Shown here one piece after another: positions 1 to 10,800 of a DNA stretch of 64,000 nt. Made by a program: the position numbers and the translations under genes. Source of the stretch: Albula goreensis (Eukaryota > Chordata > Actinopteri > Albuliformes > Albulidae); the NCBI GenBank assembly GCA_022829145.1, contig CM040764.1, positions 434,001 to 498,000 of the forward strand, read 5' to 3'. Each line of letters opens with the position of its first letter. The stretch's first letter is position 1. The notes under the pieces are model-generated. The model ran no database searches. It saw only the letters and a program-made list of their open reading frames with translations, and was not told the origin of the DNA.

Positions 1-660
1 ACTGGCAAATCAATGTGCACCTGAACAGAACTGGAAAACCTAGGAATTAAAGGCATTTGTTCTTCAATCTGTAATTTAAGATAACCCCCAAAAAACGAAC
101 CAGAAAAATAATAAGGAAATCTTAAATGCTAAATAAAATGGTTTGATGATGAATGCAAATCCATGAGAAAGAAAATGAGACTATTATGACATTTGAAATA
201 TCACAATCACAAAACCCAGATTTTAACCTCAAATGTGAGATGCTTAAAATGTACAAGCATGCCTTAAAGTAAATTAAACAAAAATCATTCACAAAGCAAT
301 TGTACAACATGAAGTGTATAGCAATTTGTACTAGTTTTTGTCTAAGTGTTTTTAATTTCTTCTCTGGAAAAATTTTATTATTTACGAAATAAAATCTCTA
401 CTACTCCAAAATGTACAGAAGTGGAGATAAACTCAACCCCAGTAACTAATGTGTAATCTGTGTGAACAGTAACCTGGGAAATGTTTTCTGCTGTATTCTA
501 AATGCCTGAATACAGTCCTTCCTTACTGAACACAGTGTCTTGAGTACGAGTCAGTTTGGCTTTCTTCCAACATGTTATACGACTCATATTATTTATACCG
601 TACACACCTTAATTAATCAATATGTTCAGTAAAACAATAAATTTTTACAACAGCTTATAG
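1..660. other. AT-rich intergenic DNA
   Basis: I see no gene here. The sequence is AT-rich and the only open frame is a 62-codon stretch without recognisable features. Confidence 0.5.
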
Positions 661-675
661 ATCCATTATCTATGC

Positions 676-890
676 CCACTCAGGGGTGGGAGGTGGGGGG
701 ATTTGGTGATGGAGCCAATCCCAGCATGAATTGGGCAAGGGGCAGGGAGACACCCTGGACAGATGAGCACTTCCAAAACCCAGGCAAACACATGCAAGCC
801 CAACACAGGGCCTGCTGCCCATTGTGCCTGCCTCCCTGAAACTGTGAGGCCACAGTGCTGACCACTGAGCCACCATGCTGCCTGCAAATG
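676..890 (-). repeat. tRNA-derived SINE-like repeat
   Basis: Read on the minus strand it opens with a tRNA-type A box (TGGCTCAGTGG). It ends with a stretch of the kind common in fish repeats ('CCAGGGTGTCTCCCTGCCCC' followed by a 'TGCTGGGATTGGCTCCATC' block). The B box is not recognisable, so it is an old or recombined copy. The overlapping short ORFs on the minus strand are by-products of this repeat. Confidence 0.6.
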
Positions 891-1044
891 GTACAGCTCA
901 GTATATATTTCATAGTCTTGTGTCTCATTTGCAACCCTGAAAAGCATCAATTAAACATGTTATTGAATCTGACAAACATACAGTATGTCAGTAGTGTAGT
1001 GTAATGGTATGCAATGGTACGGAATACAATTCATACTACAATTC

Positions 1045-1290
1045 AGCTACCTCATGAAGCTGATTGAGAGAATACCAAGAGTGTGCAAAGCTGTCATCAA
1101 AGCAAATGGTGGCTACTTTGAAGAATCTCAGAATTTGAAGTTTAAAACATATTCTGGTTTGGTTAACACTTTTTTGTTTACCACATGATTCCATATGTGT
1201 TCCTTCATAGTTTGGATGACTTCAATATTAATCTACAATGTAGAAAATAAAAAAATAAAGAAAAACCATTGAATGAGAAGGTGACTGGTA
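1045..1290 (+). mobile_element. Tc1-like transposon, 3' end
   Basis: The plus strand holds the C-terminal coding tail of a Tc1-family transposase (AVIKANGGYF followed by EESQN, around 1090-1135). Next comes a 3' UTR and terminal region typical of teleost Tc1 elements, ending in GACTGGTACTG at a TA target. Only the last ~250 bp remain; the catalytic DDE region is absent. A long TA microsatellite starts exactly at the end, probably grown from the TA target site. Confidence 0.75.

Positions 1291-1350
<60 letters not shown>
1291..1350. repeat. (TA)n microsatellite
   Basis: About 28 TA units start at the Tc1-like end. The array sits between inverted arms: AAAGAAAAACCATTGAAT on the left and ATTCAGTGGTTTTTCTTT on the right. 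It is therefore the loop of a potential hairpin. Confidence 0.9.
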
Positions 1351-1351
<1 letters not shown>

Positions 1352-2760
1352 GTGGTTTTTCTTTTTTTTTATTTTTTTTTTTGAAATGTAATGTTGGAAG
1401 ACCTCACTATCATTTATAGAAAAATCACCTTTAAATAAATAAAAACCCCTTGGGTACAATAATCCTTTATTTCAACCCTGAAAAACCAAAATGCCTCAAA
1501 AGCGACCCCTGAGTCCTCCAGGTGAGGAACAACACTTGTCTTTCATAGGAACTGGGGCAGTCAGAATAACTCAATTTTTTCTCGCTCAGCCTGTGATTGG
1601 CCAGTGAATGTAATTTGGCGCTTCAAGAGAGGTGATTCTTTCGCCATTTTCATTGTGTTTTCCCAACCACGGGTAAAACATTTCTGAGAAGACTCTGACT
1701 CTGTTTCAAATCACCTGCCTACCTTTAGTCAGTGGGAATCAAAAGACGAAACTGATCGTAGGTCAGTGGTTTTACTTAGAGATGCTCCAACAAGCTGTGA
1801 AAAAACACTTGCCATTTTGTCCCGTGCTGATAGGAAAAAAAGAGAGATTCACATAGAAAACTGAAAATGGTGTTAATTAAAACTTTGCATTGTTTGAGGT
1901 AGTTTGCCATTGTTCTCCCAATTTTCTCATATTGTTTTTAATTTAACCATTCATCCAGGTATCTATAAGTAGTTTGACTATTTGTATTTTTACAATGTTA
2001 ATAACTTACATTGATAAGGCAGAATGGAAAATGACAAATATATGCTCCACAAGTATTTATTTACAGGAATCGGAAAGGTATTACAGAATGACTATAGAGA
2101 GCTGAGGATAAAAATACTAAACAAGCATTTGATAGCAGCTATAACTCTACTGAGGGTGAATAATTGGATGTGTTATTTAAGTTTTTTTATTTCATTTGGG
2201 CTATTTAGAAAAAAATATAATTCACATAATACACATGAATTAAAATGTAAAAGTTTCTAGGTAACTAATACAGAAGGTAGTAACATAATGATAAACATTA
2301 CTTATTTGCAAAAATTATATCAATTTATGATGAAATACTACTAAAATCTCATAACTTCTTTTTTTTATATAAAACCGCAAAAAATTAATTAAGGGAAATC
2401 ACATTTTAATCATAGATATAATTATTTTTTTCTGTGCAGTTCCCAAATATGATAGCCTCATACATTTGAAGATGTAATACTAATGCAAAAAGCATGAATG
2501 ACCATATTCTTGAATCAAATGTACAGGCTAATAATTCTTGGGAAACCATCCAATGAAAACCCATTCAAAAACCCATGAAACATTTTTTCCCCTTTTTTTC
2601 AAATATTGCTGTTTTGTAAACCTTATTTGTCTTTGACACTGTGCTGCTTTGCCCTCCTCCTCTCACCTGTCCTCCCCAAGTTTTTGAGTCTCCAACCACC
2701 ACTGATTTATATGTAGTATATTTGTCTGTGAAACCACTCGGTCTACTGCAGTTCCACTCC
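1351..2760. other. Intergenic DNA, no gene recognised
   Basis: This is AT-rich sequence with poly-T and poly-A runs. The 78-codon ORF at 2024-2260 has biased AT-driven composition and no recognisable domain. Confidence 0.4.
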
Positions 2761-2764
2761 AACT

Positions 2765-2840
2765 GTCACAGAAGCTGTCTTTACATACACTGACCACAGG
2801 AGGGAGACAGAGCACCACTATTGCACCTGATGTAATAACG
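2765..2840. repeat. Duplicated block near Ig V pseudogene
   Basis: The segment containing ACTGACCACAGGAGGGAGAC recurs at about 3995-4060 in the same orientation, with further similar bases on both sides. It may be the shared upstream region of two V-segment copies, the second of which has lost its V exon. Confidence 0.5.
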
Positions 2841-3029
2841 TACTGATAGGGAAAAATAAACAACTGGTCCCATACCATGAGTCAAAACACAAGATTTCTA
2901 GGTGTAAAAACCTTTTGTGTAATTTAACCTGCTCAAAGGCCAATGCTGCATCTGTAGAGATAAGTTAGAGGAGGAGTGTATGTGCTGTTTAACAGAGGGG
3001 GAGAAAAAGAATACAATAGGAAAATGTGA

Positions 3030-3347
3030 ATGATGTTGGATTCACTCTCCATGACCAACCATCGGAGAGACGGTCACTCTGAGCTGTAAACCCAACCCTG
3101 AAGTATATTACAACACTTACCATGAAAATTATGTTTTTAACTATTATCAACAGAAAGCTAAAGACAGCGTTAAACTACGCTGACCTACTTAACAGATAAG
3201 CATAGCTCAGGGATTTCCTGCCCGCTTCAGTGGCAGTAGAGTTTATTATGGGAGTAAGTTCACTCTGACCATCAGTGGAGTCCAGGCTGAAGATGCAGGA
3301 GATTACTACTGTCAGAGTTACCACAGTGGCCCTGTGTTCACACAGTG
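3030..3347 (+). pseudogene. Immunoglobulin light-chain V segment, pseudogene
   Basis: From 3064 the plus strand reads GETVTLSCK (FR1 with the first Cys), a CDR1, YYQQKAKD (FR2), then [29 protein letters not shown] (FR3 with the second Cys) and QSYHSGPVF. This is the layout of a kappa-like fish light-chain V domain. A perfect RSS heptamer CACAGTG (3341-3347) ends the exon, but no good nonamer is visible at 12 or 23 bp. Two in-frame stops interrupt FR2 (CGC TGA, then ACT TAA), the invariant FR2 Trp is Tyr, and the start of FR1 is out of frame. No leader exon was found. V identity is secure from the framework motifs; loss of function is seen directly. Confidence 0.85.
3341..3347 (+). promoter_or_regulatory. 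RSS heptamer
   Basis: CACAGTG lies directly after the V coding end. No sequence near ACAAAAACC occurs at a 12- or 23-bp spacing, so the full signal looks degraded. Confidence 0.6.
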
Positions 3348-3564
3348 AACTGCCCAGATGAATGAGTCTCAGTTAATGAAAAGTATTTGTTATTATAAAT
3401 GCTTTGACTGTAAAGCAGTTGTATGTAAAATGTTCCAGGATATAGGAGCAGTGTTCACCAGACAGGACAGTCCAGAGTACTCTACCTGTCCACCTGTTCT
3501 CCACGTTAACTCCCCAATGGTGAAACAAACTCCCTGTCCTAATATGGACTGTTACTGAATCATT

Positions 3565-3975
3565 AAACTCCTTCCAATGTGGTCTGAAAACCCACCTCTT
3601 CAGACAATATCTGGCCTAAACATTCCACCCTCAATCAGAACTTCTGTACACCTATTTTGTATTATATATAAAACTATGTGTTTGTATTATGTATGAATAA
3701 CTATTATGCATCATTATAATGTAAATGTATTAGTATTAAGAGTTACATTCATGTTTATTACTTTATTAATTGTGTAATACTCATATTATAATTTTATAAT
3801 TGTATATATTTTACTTGGCTATGCACCATTCTTCCTGGCTATGCTAACAGACTGATTTAATTAATAGATTTGCTGTAGAATTATTGATAGATGCACTTTT
3901 CGATTTGTTGATGACTGTATCCAAGTTGCTTTGGATATCCAGCGTCTGCCAAATGAATGAATGTAAATGTGAAGG
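3565..3975 (+). mobile_element. L2-type LINE 3' end
   Basis: It begins with the ORF2 C-terminus (NSFQCGLKTHLFRQYLA then stop) and ends with the L2-type tail (TTTGGATATCCAGCGTCTGC, then CAAATGAATGAATGTAAATG). Only this 3' fragment is present, about 410 bp, as usual for 5'-truncated LINE copies. Confidence 0.75.
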
Positions 3976-4320
3976 TACTCTCCCCATCACGTCACACAAG
4001 CTGCCATTACACATACTGACCACAGGAGGGAGACAGAGTCCATATGTTGCACATGATTCGAGTACATCATAACAGAGGAGACACGAAGCTGCTGAGACAC
4101 ACTATCTGATATATACTGTGATACCGTGTGGTAGATGTACTGTGTGATACGTGCAAAAAAAAAGGCTGAGATGCATCAGCTACCAGACAAAAAAAGGACT
4201 GAGACTCAAACACAAACAGGTATCAAAAAGATCACATGAATTACACATAAAGTACACTGCTCTGGGTACACCCCTCCTCTTATTTACCTTCTTTTTCTTC
4301 TTCTTCATCCATTTCTTTAG

Positions 4321-4470
4321 TCATCTGTTTATAATCCTCCACCTAGTCAGCACCTCACAAAAGTAGGTCCCCCCTGGGAAGAGGCTGATGGTCAGGCAGA
4401 TGAAAGAGACAATTACAGCGAACGCCAGAATCCAGAGCTCCATGGCCATTCTGCCGGGATCGAGGGACAT
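4321..4470 (-). CDS. Short single-pass membrane protein exon (49 aa)
   Basis: A minus-strand ORF of 49 codons starts one base after a strong splice acceptor (CCTGTCTCTGCAG). It reads MSLDPGRMAM, a ~20-residue hydrophobic segment (LWILAFAVIVSFICLTISLF), then PGGTYFCEVLTRWRIINR and a stop. The layout (short N-terminus, one membrane segment, basic C-terminus) is that of small integral membrane proteins of the SMIM type, but I cannot assign it to a member. A GAG|GTGCTG donor within it (near 4353) could instead end the exon there. It is too short to be certain; it may also be a chance ORF after a chance acceptor. Confidence 0.4.
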   Translation of the reverse strand: MSLDPGRMAMELWILAFAVIVSFICLTISLFPGGTYFCEVLTRWRIINR

Positions 4471-4639
4471 TCTGCAGAGACAGGCATCTTGTGAGAGCAC
4501 CGTTCACAACCAGCCACAACTTATTATTTTAAGTTTGCTTGAAGACAGGAGAAAGCTCAAATTCACCTGGGCCCATCTCAAACGACTGTACTGTCCTCCC
4601 TTTGCACCAGACACCATACTCTGCAACATCACCATGTAA

Positions 4640-6480
4640 ATTACAGTCACATAAATTACCTGTTTGCAACTAACCAAACCATTATTAACTTACCAAACAA
4701 CAAGGCACAACAAGCGCCTTTTATTTCTATGGAAAGGTACCATTTCATGTAAAGGTACCCCTTAGATCTGCCACAACAATGCCCAGGACAATGCAGTGCT
4801 TTAGCTGAGCTACTCGCAAAATGTATTCAGTGCTGTAGAGAATATCCTTCTTGTTTGGAACACAGTCATAATCTCATTCATCTGCTTTTAATAGGCACTG
4901 ATTTTCAGACTTCAGAATTATAGACCAGAGATGTCAAGCTTTAAGATATGATTCACATTTACATTTACACTGATGATGAGGCTGCTGTTAAATCCGACAA
5001 TAGACAACATATTAACAACTGCTGCTACCGCTTCAAACACGCAACAAAAATCAAAACTACTTGTCAGTTAATTGATTTAGGTGTAGTGGCTAAAATGTTC
5101 CTTCCTATTTTCCAATGTTCCTTAGCCACTCTTGGAGCAACTGGTTGATTACACTAGTTTCTGACGCATGTGTCTAAACGAAATTTCCAAATACGTTTGT
5201 CCTGGAAAAAATGATTCATTGGAGAATGTAAATATAACTAAATGCTTTACTGAAAACGCTAACAAACAAAAGATTATTAAATTCCAAATTTACAGGGTTT
5301 CCTGTTCTTTCATTACACAAAAATTCACAAAGACTTCTTTGAAAAATTTTAAAGAATATATCCAAATTTTTAAACACTCCCTGCAGAGAGACAATTAGTG
5401 GGTGAAGGACACACAGCCTCCCTGGCTGCTCTATATATGTAGCAACCTGTCACCAGTGCAGGAATATAATACATGTATAAATATTAGTAAATAGTCATTC
5501 ATTATATGCATTCATGTTTGTTCCTTTTTTTCCTGTTATCATTTGTGTTTGTTCTGTTATTGTGTTAACTGTACCATTTGCTGTGGCAACACAGCCCATG
5601 TCATGCCAATAAAGAACCTTGAAATGATGTGTAGCTTAAGTTTGAAATATGAGCCTGGAGAATGTTGAACAAATTAATTATTGATTGCTTAGAAATGGGA
5701 AAATTCACAAAAATCAGGGAATGATAGAATAGCTATCTAATCAGGGTCTAATCTCCCTCTCCCCATGTAAAGCTCTGCAAATTATTAGAGCTTCAGTGTT
5801 GATGCAATCACCAAGAAAAGGGCACGCCACGTCCGACAAAATATCTCCTACCTACATGCTGCAGGCTCTGCAGGTGTTCTAACAAGTAACTCCAGGATAG
5901 TTTAAGTAAACCTGTTCACTCACATGCACACAAACACACACACACACATACTCCAGAAGAGGAAGGAGCCAGAGGGAGAGAGAGAGAAAGGATTCTACAT
6001 TTGGGGGCATCTTAGGGCTTACCAACAACAAAGAGGGTTGTACCACACCCAATTCTGCTTTTAACTGGTAACCCCAAATGTACATCCATTTTGGCTGTCA
6101 TAAGTGTTTCATTTTAGTTTCTGAGTAAAGCTCTGCTCCTTGCCATGCTTAAAAAGCCTGCTGCCTCTTTGGTCACTGATTCAGGGGTATTTACAAGGGG
6201 GTGGAGTCCATTTGTCCCTCTCAGGCCGTGTCTGGGTGCATGGCACGGGACCATAAAAGAAGGGAGCAGGGTAAATAACCATAAAATGCATGTTGCTGTC
6301 GAGAGTTTTATCCTGCTTTACTTTGCTGTGATAGAAGAGTAAGAAGAGAGGGATGTGACCAATGTGGACAAAGGAAAAAAGGCTGGGGAGAGAGGAGTAA
6401 AATGAGAGAAGGTGTTCTTTAATGTTTGTGTGAATGGAGCCACAATCACTAATTCTATTTAGTAAAGGTCACAAAGTACA
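4640..6480. other. Intergenic DNA with a possible retroelement 3' tail
   Basis: I recognise no gene. Around 5580-5630 a polyadenylation-like stretch (CCAATAAAGAACCTTGAAA) resembles the 3' end of a retroposon. A short CA run lies at 5930-5950. The remaining short ORFs have no recognisable content. Confidence 0.4.
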
Positions 6481-6493
6481 CAGCACTACTCAC

Positions 6494-6667
6494 CCCAGTG
6501 TCTGTAGTTTACAGTTTTGACTCTTCAGTCCAGCACAGAGCAGCTTCACTCCTGAATCTCCCAGGTTATTGTAGCTGAGGTCCAGCTCTCTCAGGGGTGA
6601 GTTTCATGACTGGAGAGCTGAGGCCACAATTTCACAGGACTACTCCGTAAGACCACAGCTGCCGAGT
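6494..6667 (-). pseudogene. NLR-type leucine-rich-repeat exon, broken
   Basis: The minus strand has an acceptor (CTTTCTTTCAG), a 174-bp exon and a perfect donor (GTGAGTAG). 174 bp (58 codons) is the standard size of the LRR exons of teleost NLRC3-like receptors. The translation carries SCEIVASALQS, then [20 protein letters not shown] and [14 protein letters not shown], a textbook NLR repeat. Two in-frame stops occur: TAG after LTE, and TGA after ALQS. No neighbouring LRR, NACHT or B30.2 exon is visible within several kb, so this is an isolated, dead exon of the cytosolic immune-receptor family. Confidence 0.88.
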
Positions 6668-7082
6668 CTGAAAGAAAGAGGTGATGTTTTAATATTTAAC
6701 ACTTAATATTTTAAATGTAGTATCGATAGTGCTCACTGATAAAGAGTGATGTTGAGGACAGTAAGATCTACAATGCTCTGAGGAAGATGTCTGTGCTACA
6801 CTCTCCAACTGCAGCACTTTACACCTGAGAATAAGATGTCCTGCTCAAACAGCCGCTTTTCCTCTATTCAGTTCTGTCAGAATTTGGGGCAAATGGCTAC
6901 CATTTCCACAGTCTTTTTCAGGCTAACTCTGGGCTTTAAGCCTCACTCATGGCCCTACTCATGCCCCTGAGCCAAGTGTGGACAGCAGGGCTAAGGATGG
7001 AGTTATCAGATCCTTTCATACTGTATTTCATTATAAAATCAAATTTCAGCCTTAAGAGTGAAAAGTGAGTTAGCTTGACTTG

Positions 7083-7728
7083 GAATGGTCGTTTAATCTG
7101 ACTGGTTGTGAGCACAATGATGTCACCCAGAAATGTGAAAAGACTTCTGTGGTAGGACACATCGATGTATCCTTTGGCTGTGTTCCAATACTCAAATTCG
7201 TCTCCTCCTTTCATCCTTTCCTCCCCTCCTTTCCTCCGTGCCCCAGAAGCTGATTATGTGTCCTCCTTTCCTCCACTGTTCCAAAGTGAAATCTCGCCTC
7301 CTCCTTTCTTCCTTTCTCGCGTCCTCCAAACAGAGGATACATCGATGTATTCTACCGCGGAAGTCCTTTCACATTTCTGGGTGACATCATTGTGCTCACG
7401 ACCAGTCAGGTTAAAAGACCATCCCACAGAATATTTTGATTGGCCTTGGTATCCTCAGAGTCAGTCGAAATTAATACTTCATCAATAGCCGACATCGACT
7501 TTGATGACGGGCGAATCGGATTTGCTGTTCCAATTTTTGATTCATCTCCTCCTTTCCTCCACTCATTTCCTCCCCTCCTTTCCTCCACATATTTCCAGCA
7601 TATTTCCAGGGTAGGAAAGGAGGGGACGAGAAAAAGTATTGGAACGCAGCCATAATCACTTTCTGGGGCACGGAGATAAGGAGGGTAGGAAAGGAGGAGA
7701 CAAATTTGAGTACTGGAACGAAGCCACA
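7083..7728. mobile_element. Nested foldback/MITE cluster
   Basis: There are two sets of inverted arms. Bases 7083-7173 pair with 7336-7425 (about 90 bp, high identity, centred on an ATCGAT-containing end). Bases 7176-7258 pair with 7650-7725. The ends carry GGCTGTGTTCCAATAC on the left and GTATTGGAACGCAGCC (7636-7651) plus a diverged GTACTGGAACGAAGCC (7710-7725) on the right. The interior is polypyrimidine/polypurine (TCCTCC/GGAGGA). There is no transposase. Non-autonomous DNA transposons sharing the GGCTGCGTTCCAAT terminus appear to have inserted into one another. Confidence 0.7.
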
Positions 7729-7729
7729 G

Positions 7730-8620
7730 TCACCTTCTCCTCAAACTCCCACAATATGCTGAATGGAAAATTCTCATCAATTCTTTGGAACTGAGTGATT
7801 TTTCAGAGTACCTGGAAAGCCTTTGATACCCCAGTATAGTCTATATAAATACCCACATTTTGGAATGTGATTAAACTCTCAATGTCAATGTTATATATCC
7901 AGCACAAATTCATTTCTGCGGCACCGTAGCACAAAATTCTATATCAGTTAACCCGATATCAGTTGAATATTTAACATAAGGTCTGAATCATCAAACTTTT
8001 GTGATTAGGGTTAGAAGCAAGTAAAATATTTAGGCTGTGCATCATGTTTCCATCTTTTGTTGTTTATTTGTCTTTGGTGTAACTGAAAATAATGAACCTC
8101 TACAACAATAATACTCAGTTTTACAAGAAAATAAACACAGCTGTAGCATTAACTGATTGCATAAAACCAGAAATGAAATAACACACAAAGCTGGATCCAT
8201 TGGGGCCCTTATTCGGAACAGTTTTGCTGTATCTAAATGCTTTGGCTCCTCTCTGAACTCTGCTGCAGTTACTAAATGAGTCCACTAGAGAGCGCTGTCA
8301 TCCCTCAACAGAGATCAGGCTGCGACACATTCACGCCAAAACTACTGTGAGGATATAATAATGAAGTGCTGCGTTGCAGAGGTACCGTTAGTTTATGGCT
8401 GTGCATGGTTTGTGTCGCTCAACTCCACAAGCCATTAATGGCATCCAAATTAAAGTTTCATCTTTCAAAGTCACCAATTTGGTCAAAAGCAGAACAGAAT
8501 ATTCAACATATACCTTGTGGGTAGCCGAGCAGGTACCTCGCCAATAGAATAAGTTTGCTTGGTAGCTGGTACATAGCCTCCCTCTCAATCTCTGGCAGAA
8601 AAGCTTCTCTGTTGAGTCTC
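7730..8620. other. Intergenic DNA between MITE copies
   Basis: I see no gene. The 82-codon minus-strand ORF at 8388-8636 has no recognisable domain and runs into the repeat. Confidence 0.4.
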
Positions 8621-8623
8621 TTA

Positions 8624-8885
8624 GGCTGCGTTCCAATACTTTTTTTCTCGTCTCCTCCTCTCCTCCCCTCCTTTCCTACCCCGGAAGTATGCCGGAAATA
8701 TGTGGAGGAAAGGAGGGGAGGGAACGAGTGGAGGAGAGGAGGAAAGGAGGAGATGAATCGAAAGTTGGAACAGCTAATCCGATTCGCCCGTCATCAAAGT
8801 CGTAAATTGCCCGATTACTGTTTACTGTTCTGGCTATTGATGAAGTAATAATTTCCAACGACTCCAAGGATACCAAAGCCAATCA
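8624..8885 (+). mobile_element. MITE copy, inverted relative to 7440-7651
   Basis: It starts with GGCTGCGTTCCAATAC and follows the reverse complement of 7440-7651 base for base with scattered changes, up to about 8885 where similarity stops. Shared features are the GGAGGAAAGGAGGGGAG block and the GATTCGCCCGTCATCAAAGT block. The far terminus is not found, so the copy is truncated or the full element is longer. It is non-coding. Confidence 0.7.
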
Positions 8886-8889
8886 CGCT

Positions 8890-9590
8890 TCTCTAACACC
8901 ACCAGCCCTATTCCTGCATTAAAATATGAACATCAGTTTCTCGGATTCTGCTCATGATGTAACATATGCATTTCTACAAGGAATAAATAAATTTACTGCA
9001 ACATGAACTCGCTCAATTTTACATCGGTAAAATGACCATTTGTATCTTGAAAAACATGAATATATTGCATCAAAGTGGTTATGTTCGAATTCATGAATTC
9101 ATGTTACTTGGATAAATGTAACTGCGAGTAAAATATTTTGCTGTGTCCCACATGGAGTGATGAGGGGTTACCATAGAGCTAGAATTGAATCAAAAGGGAC
9201 TCAAAATCGAGCTGTCATGTCTGACTCTGGTACTTTTACAAAGTAAACTCAACCACAGACGGTCGTATGAGACAGCAGTAAAGTATGTTTGATAATCATA
9301 TTTAGATTCGGCATGCAAATCAATGTTTCATACTGTAGCCCAGTATTTAGCCTACCAGTTGTGTTCTAAAACATCCATTTGACGAGAGACTTCCACTAAC
9401 TACAAGTTCGCGCTCACGCCTCTGGAGTGATCGCCTATAATGTCCGAGTGGAGCCTGCTGGACTGAGAGCCAACAAACTTTTCTCGTCAAATGAAAGAAG
9501 CCCGGCATTCCAATCAGAAATGATGATGAAAAAATAGCTTACAACTGATGTAGATTCCAAAATATTTGTGGTAAAACAGGATACATATTC
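8890..9590. other. Intergenic DNA
   Basis: I see no gene, repeat or RNA feature that I can support here. Confidence 0.4.
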
Positions 9591-9715
9591 CTAGCTTGAT
9601 AGAGTCACGGCCTCCCTGGGCAGACTCTTACTCTGGTTGTCTTTAGATTCGTCAATGCTTGCGATAAGGTTGCTGAGTTTAGTGACGGCTGATACACTCC
9701 GCTTGTTTAAATACA

Positions 9716-9907
9716 ATGAGAAAGAAAAGAAGACTGACGTTGCCTCCGCCGCTTGTACCCAACGCAGGAGCTTCTCATTCCGCGGCCAGCTCGCTCTTGT
9801 CGCCGGGGACGGACAGCCCGGTCTTGGAATTGCGAAGGCAACAGTTCGCTGCCCCCAGCAATTGGTTTGTTCAACGTTTTCTAAAAGATCTCGACAGCCT
9901 GGGCTGA
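9716..9907 (+). CDS. Unassigned short ORF in GC-rich stretch
   Basis: A 63-codon frame (MRKKRRLTLPPPLVPNAG at the start, NWFVQRFLKDLDSLG at the end, then TGA) lies in a locally GC-rich, CpG-containing segment of an otherwise AT-rich area. The basic N-terminus, proline-rich segment and amphipathic end look protein-like, but the complementary strand and the +1 frame are also open for about 100 codons. I do not recognise it. It could be a first coding exon or a chance ORF in a CpG-rich promoter region. Confidence 0.25.
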   Translation: MRKKRRLTLPPPLVPNAGASHSAASSLLSPGTDSPVLELRRQQFAAPSNWFVQRFLKDLDSLG

Positions 9908-9963
9908 GCATTACCTTGTCGCACAATTTAGTTGGTTAAGGGTGAACAAGGAAAAGAAAACCA

Positions 9964-10172
9964 TGGGGAAAAAAAAACAATATTCAAGTGGAGTGGACGA
10001 GTTTTGGGAGATCCGCTTCCAGGATTTACCAGACGCCGCCAAACTGCACGCACAAAACTCACTGTCTACATCCGACTCATGGACACTCAGTTATGGGGCT
10101 AAGCGCAAATGGAATGTGTTCACACAGTCGGATATATTCAATCAGTCCAACACGCATGGTGACCAAGTGTAA
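9964..10172 (+). CDS. Unassigned short ORF
   Basis: A frame starting in a reasonable Kozak context (ACCATGG) encodes about 69 residues: a lysine-rich start (MGKKKQYSSG), then DEFWEIRFQDLPDAAKLH and a serine/threonine-rich tail, then TAA. I recognise no domain. It lies just downstream of the previous ORF and just upstream of the recombinase pseudogene, to which it may or may not belong. Confidence 0.25.
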
Positions 10173-10514
10173 AAGTAAATGTTAAAGGTATGTTCAGAAA
10201 ATGGAAAACTGGGAAAAGCCCTGGGCCAAATCGGATTACCGGAAAACAATGACAACAACAAGTGGCTGCTGAATAACATGAAAAGATAAGCAGACACCTG
10301 TTTTATCAAAGTTCTGCTTCTGGGAATACCAAAATTGTGTGTTGTCATTAAACTATAGTTGTCCTAGTAGAGAGTAATTGAATAAAGCATTGATTAAAGG
10401 AAAGCGTGCACGTCGCTAGGGTTTGAGTCCCTGGCAGAAAAGGCGTGGGAATAGTCTCATTTTTGCGTCCAAAGGTCCGTAGGACGGGGCGAAAAAGAGA
10501 CGCTTGTGTATGTA

Positions 10515-10800
10515 GTGGGATAAGACCACTCCTCTGTTGCTGATGGAGAGTAAATGCTGAAAGGTTGTTGAAATCGACTAGGCACAGCAGCGAACTATAA
10601 TCTTGTGTGAGACCATTCGCTATTGAATAAGGCACCAGGAATTGTATGAATTTTGTGTTGGAAGTGGGGTAAGACCACTCCTCTGTTGCTGATGGGGAGT
10701 AATTGCTGAAAGGTTTGTTGAAATCGACTAGGCACAGTAGTGAAATTATAATCTTGTATGAGACCATTCGCTATTGAATAAGGCACCAGGATGAATTGAA
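10515..10800. repeat. 149-bp tandem duplication
   Basis: Two head-to-tail units begin at about 10518 and 10667 (TAAGACCACTCCTCTGTTGC in both) and continue through GAAATCGACTAGGCACAG and GAGACCATTCGCTATTGAAT. The period, measured between matching bases, is 149 bp. The short minus-strand ORFs here arise from the duplication. Confidence 0.85.

Noticed and set aside
9591..9926. 111-codon minus-strand ORF
   Set aside because: It is antisense to two overlapping plus-strand frames in GC-rich DNA; no domain and no splice context.
10385..10440. tRNA-like B box (GGGTTTGAGTCCC)
   Set aside because: No A box or cloverleaf could be placed around it.
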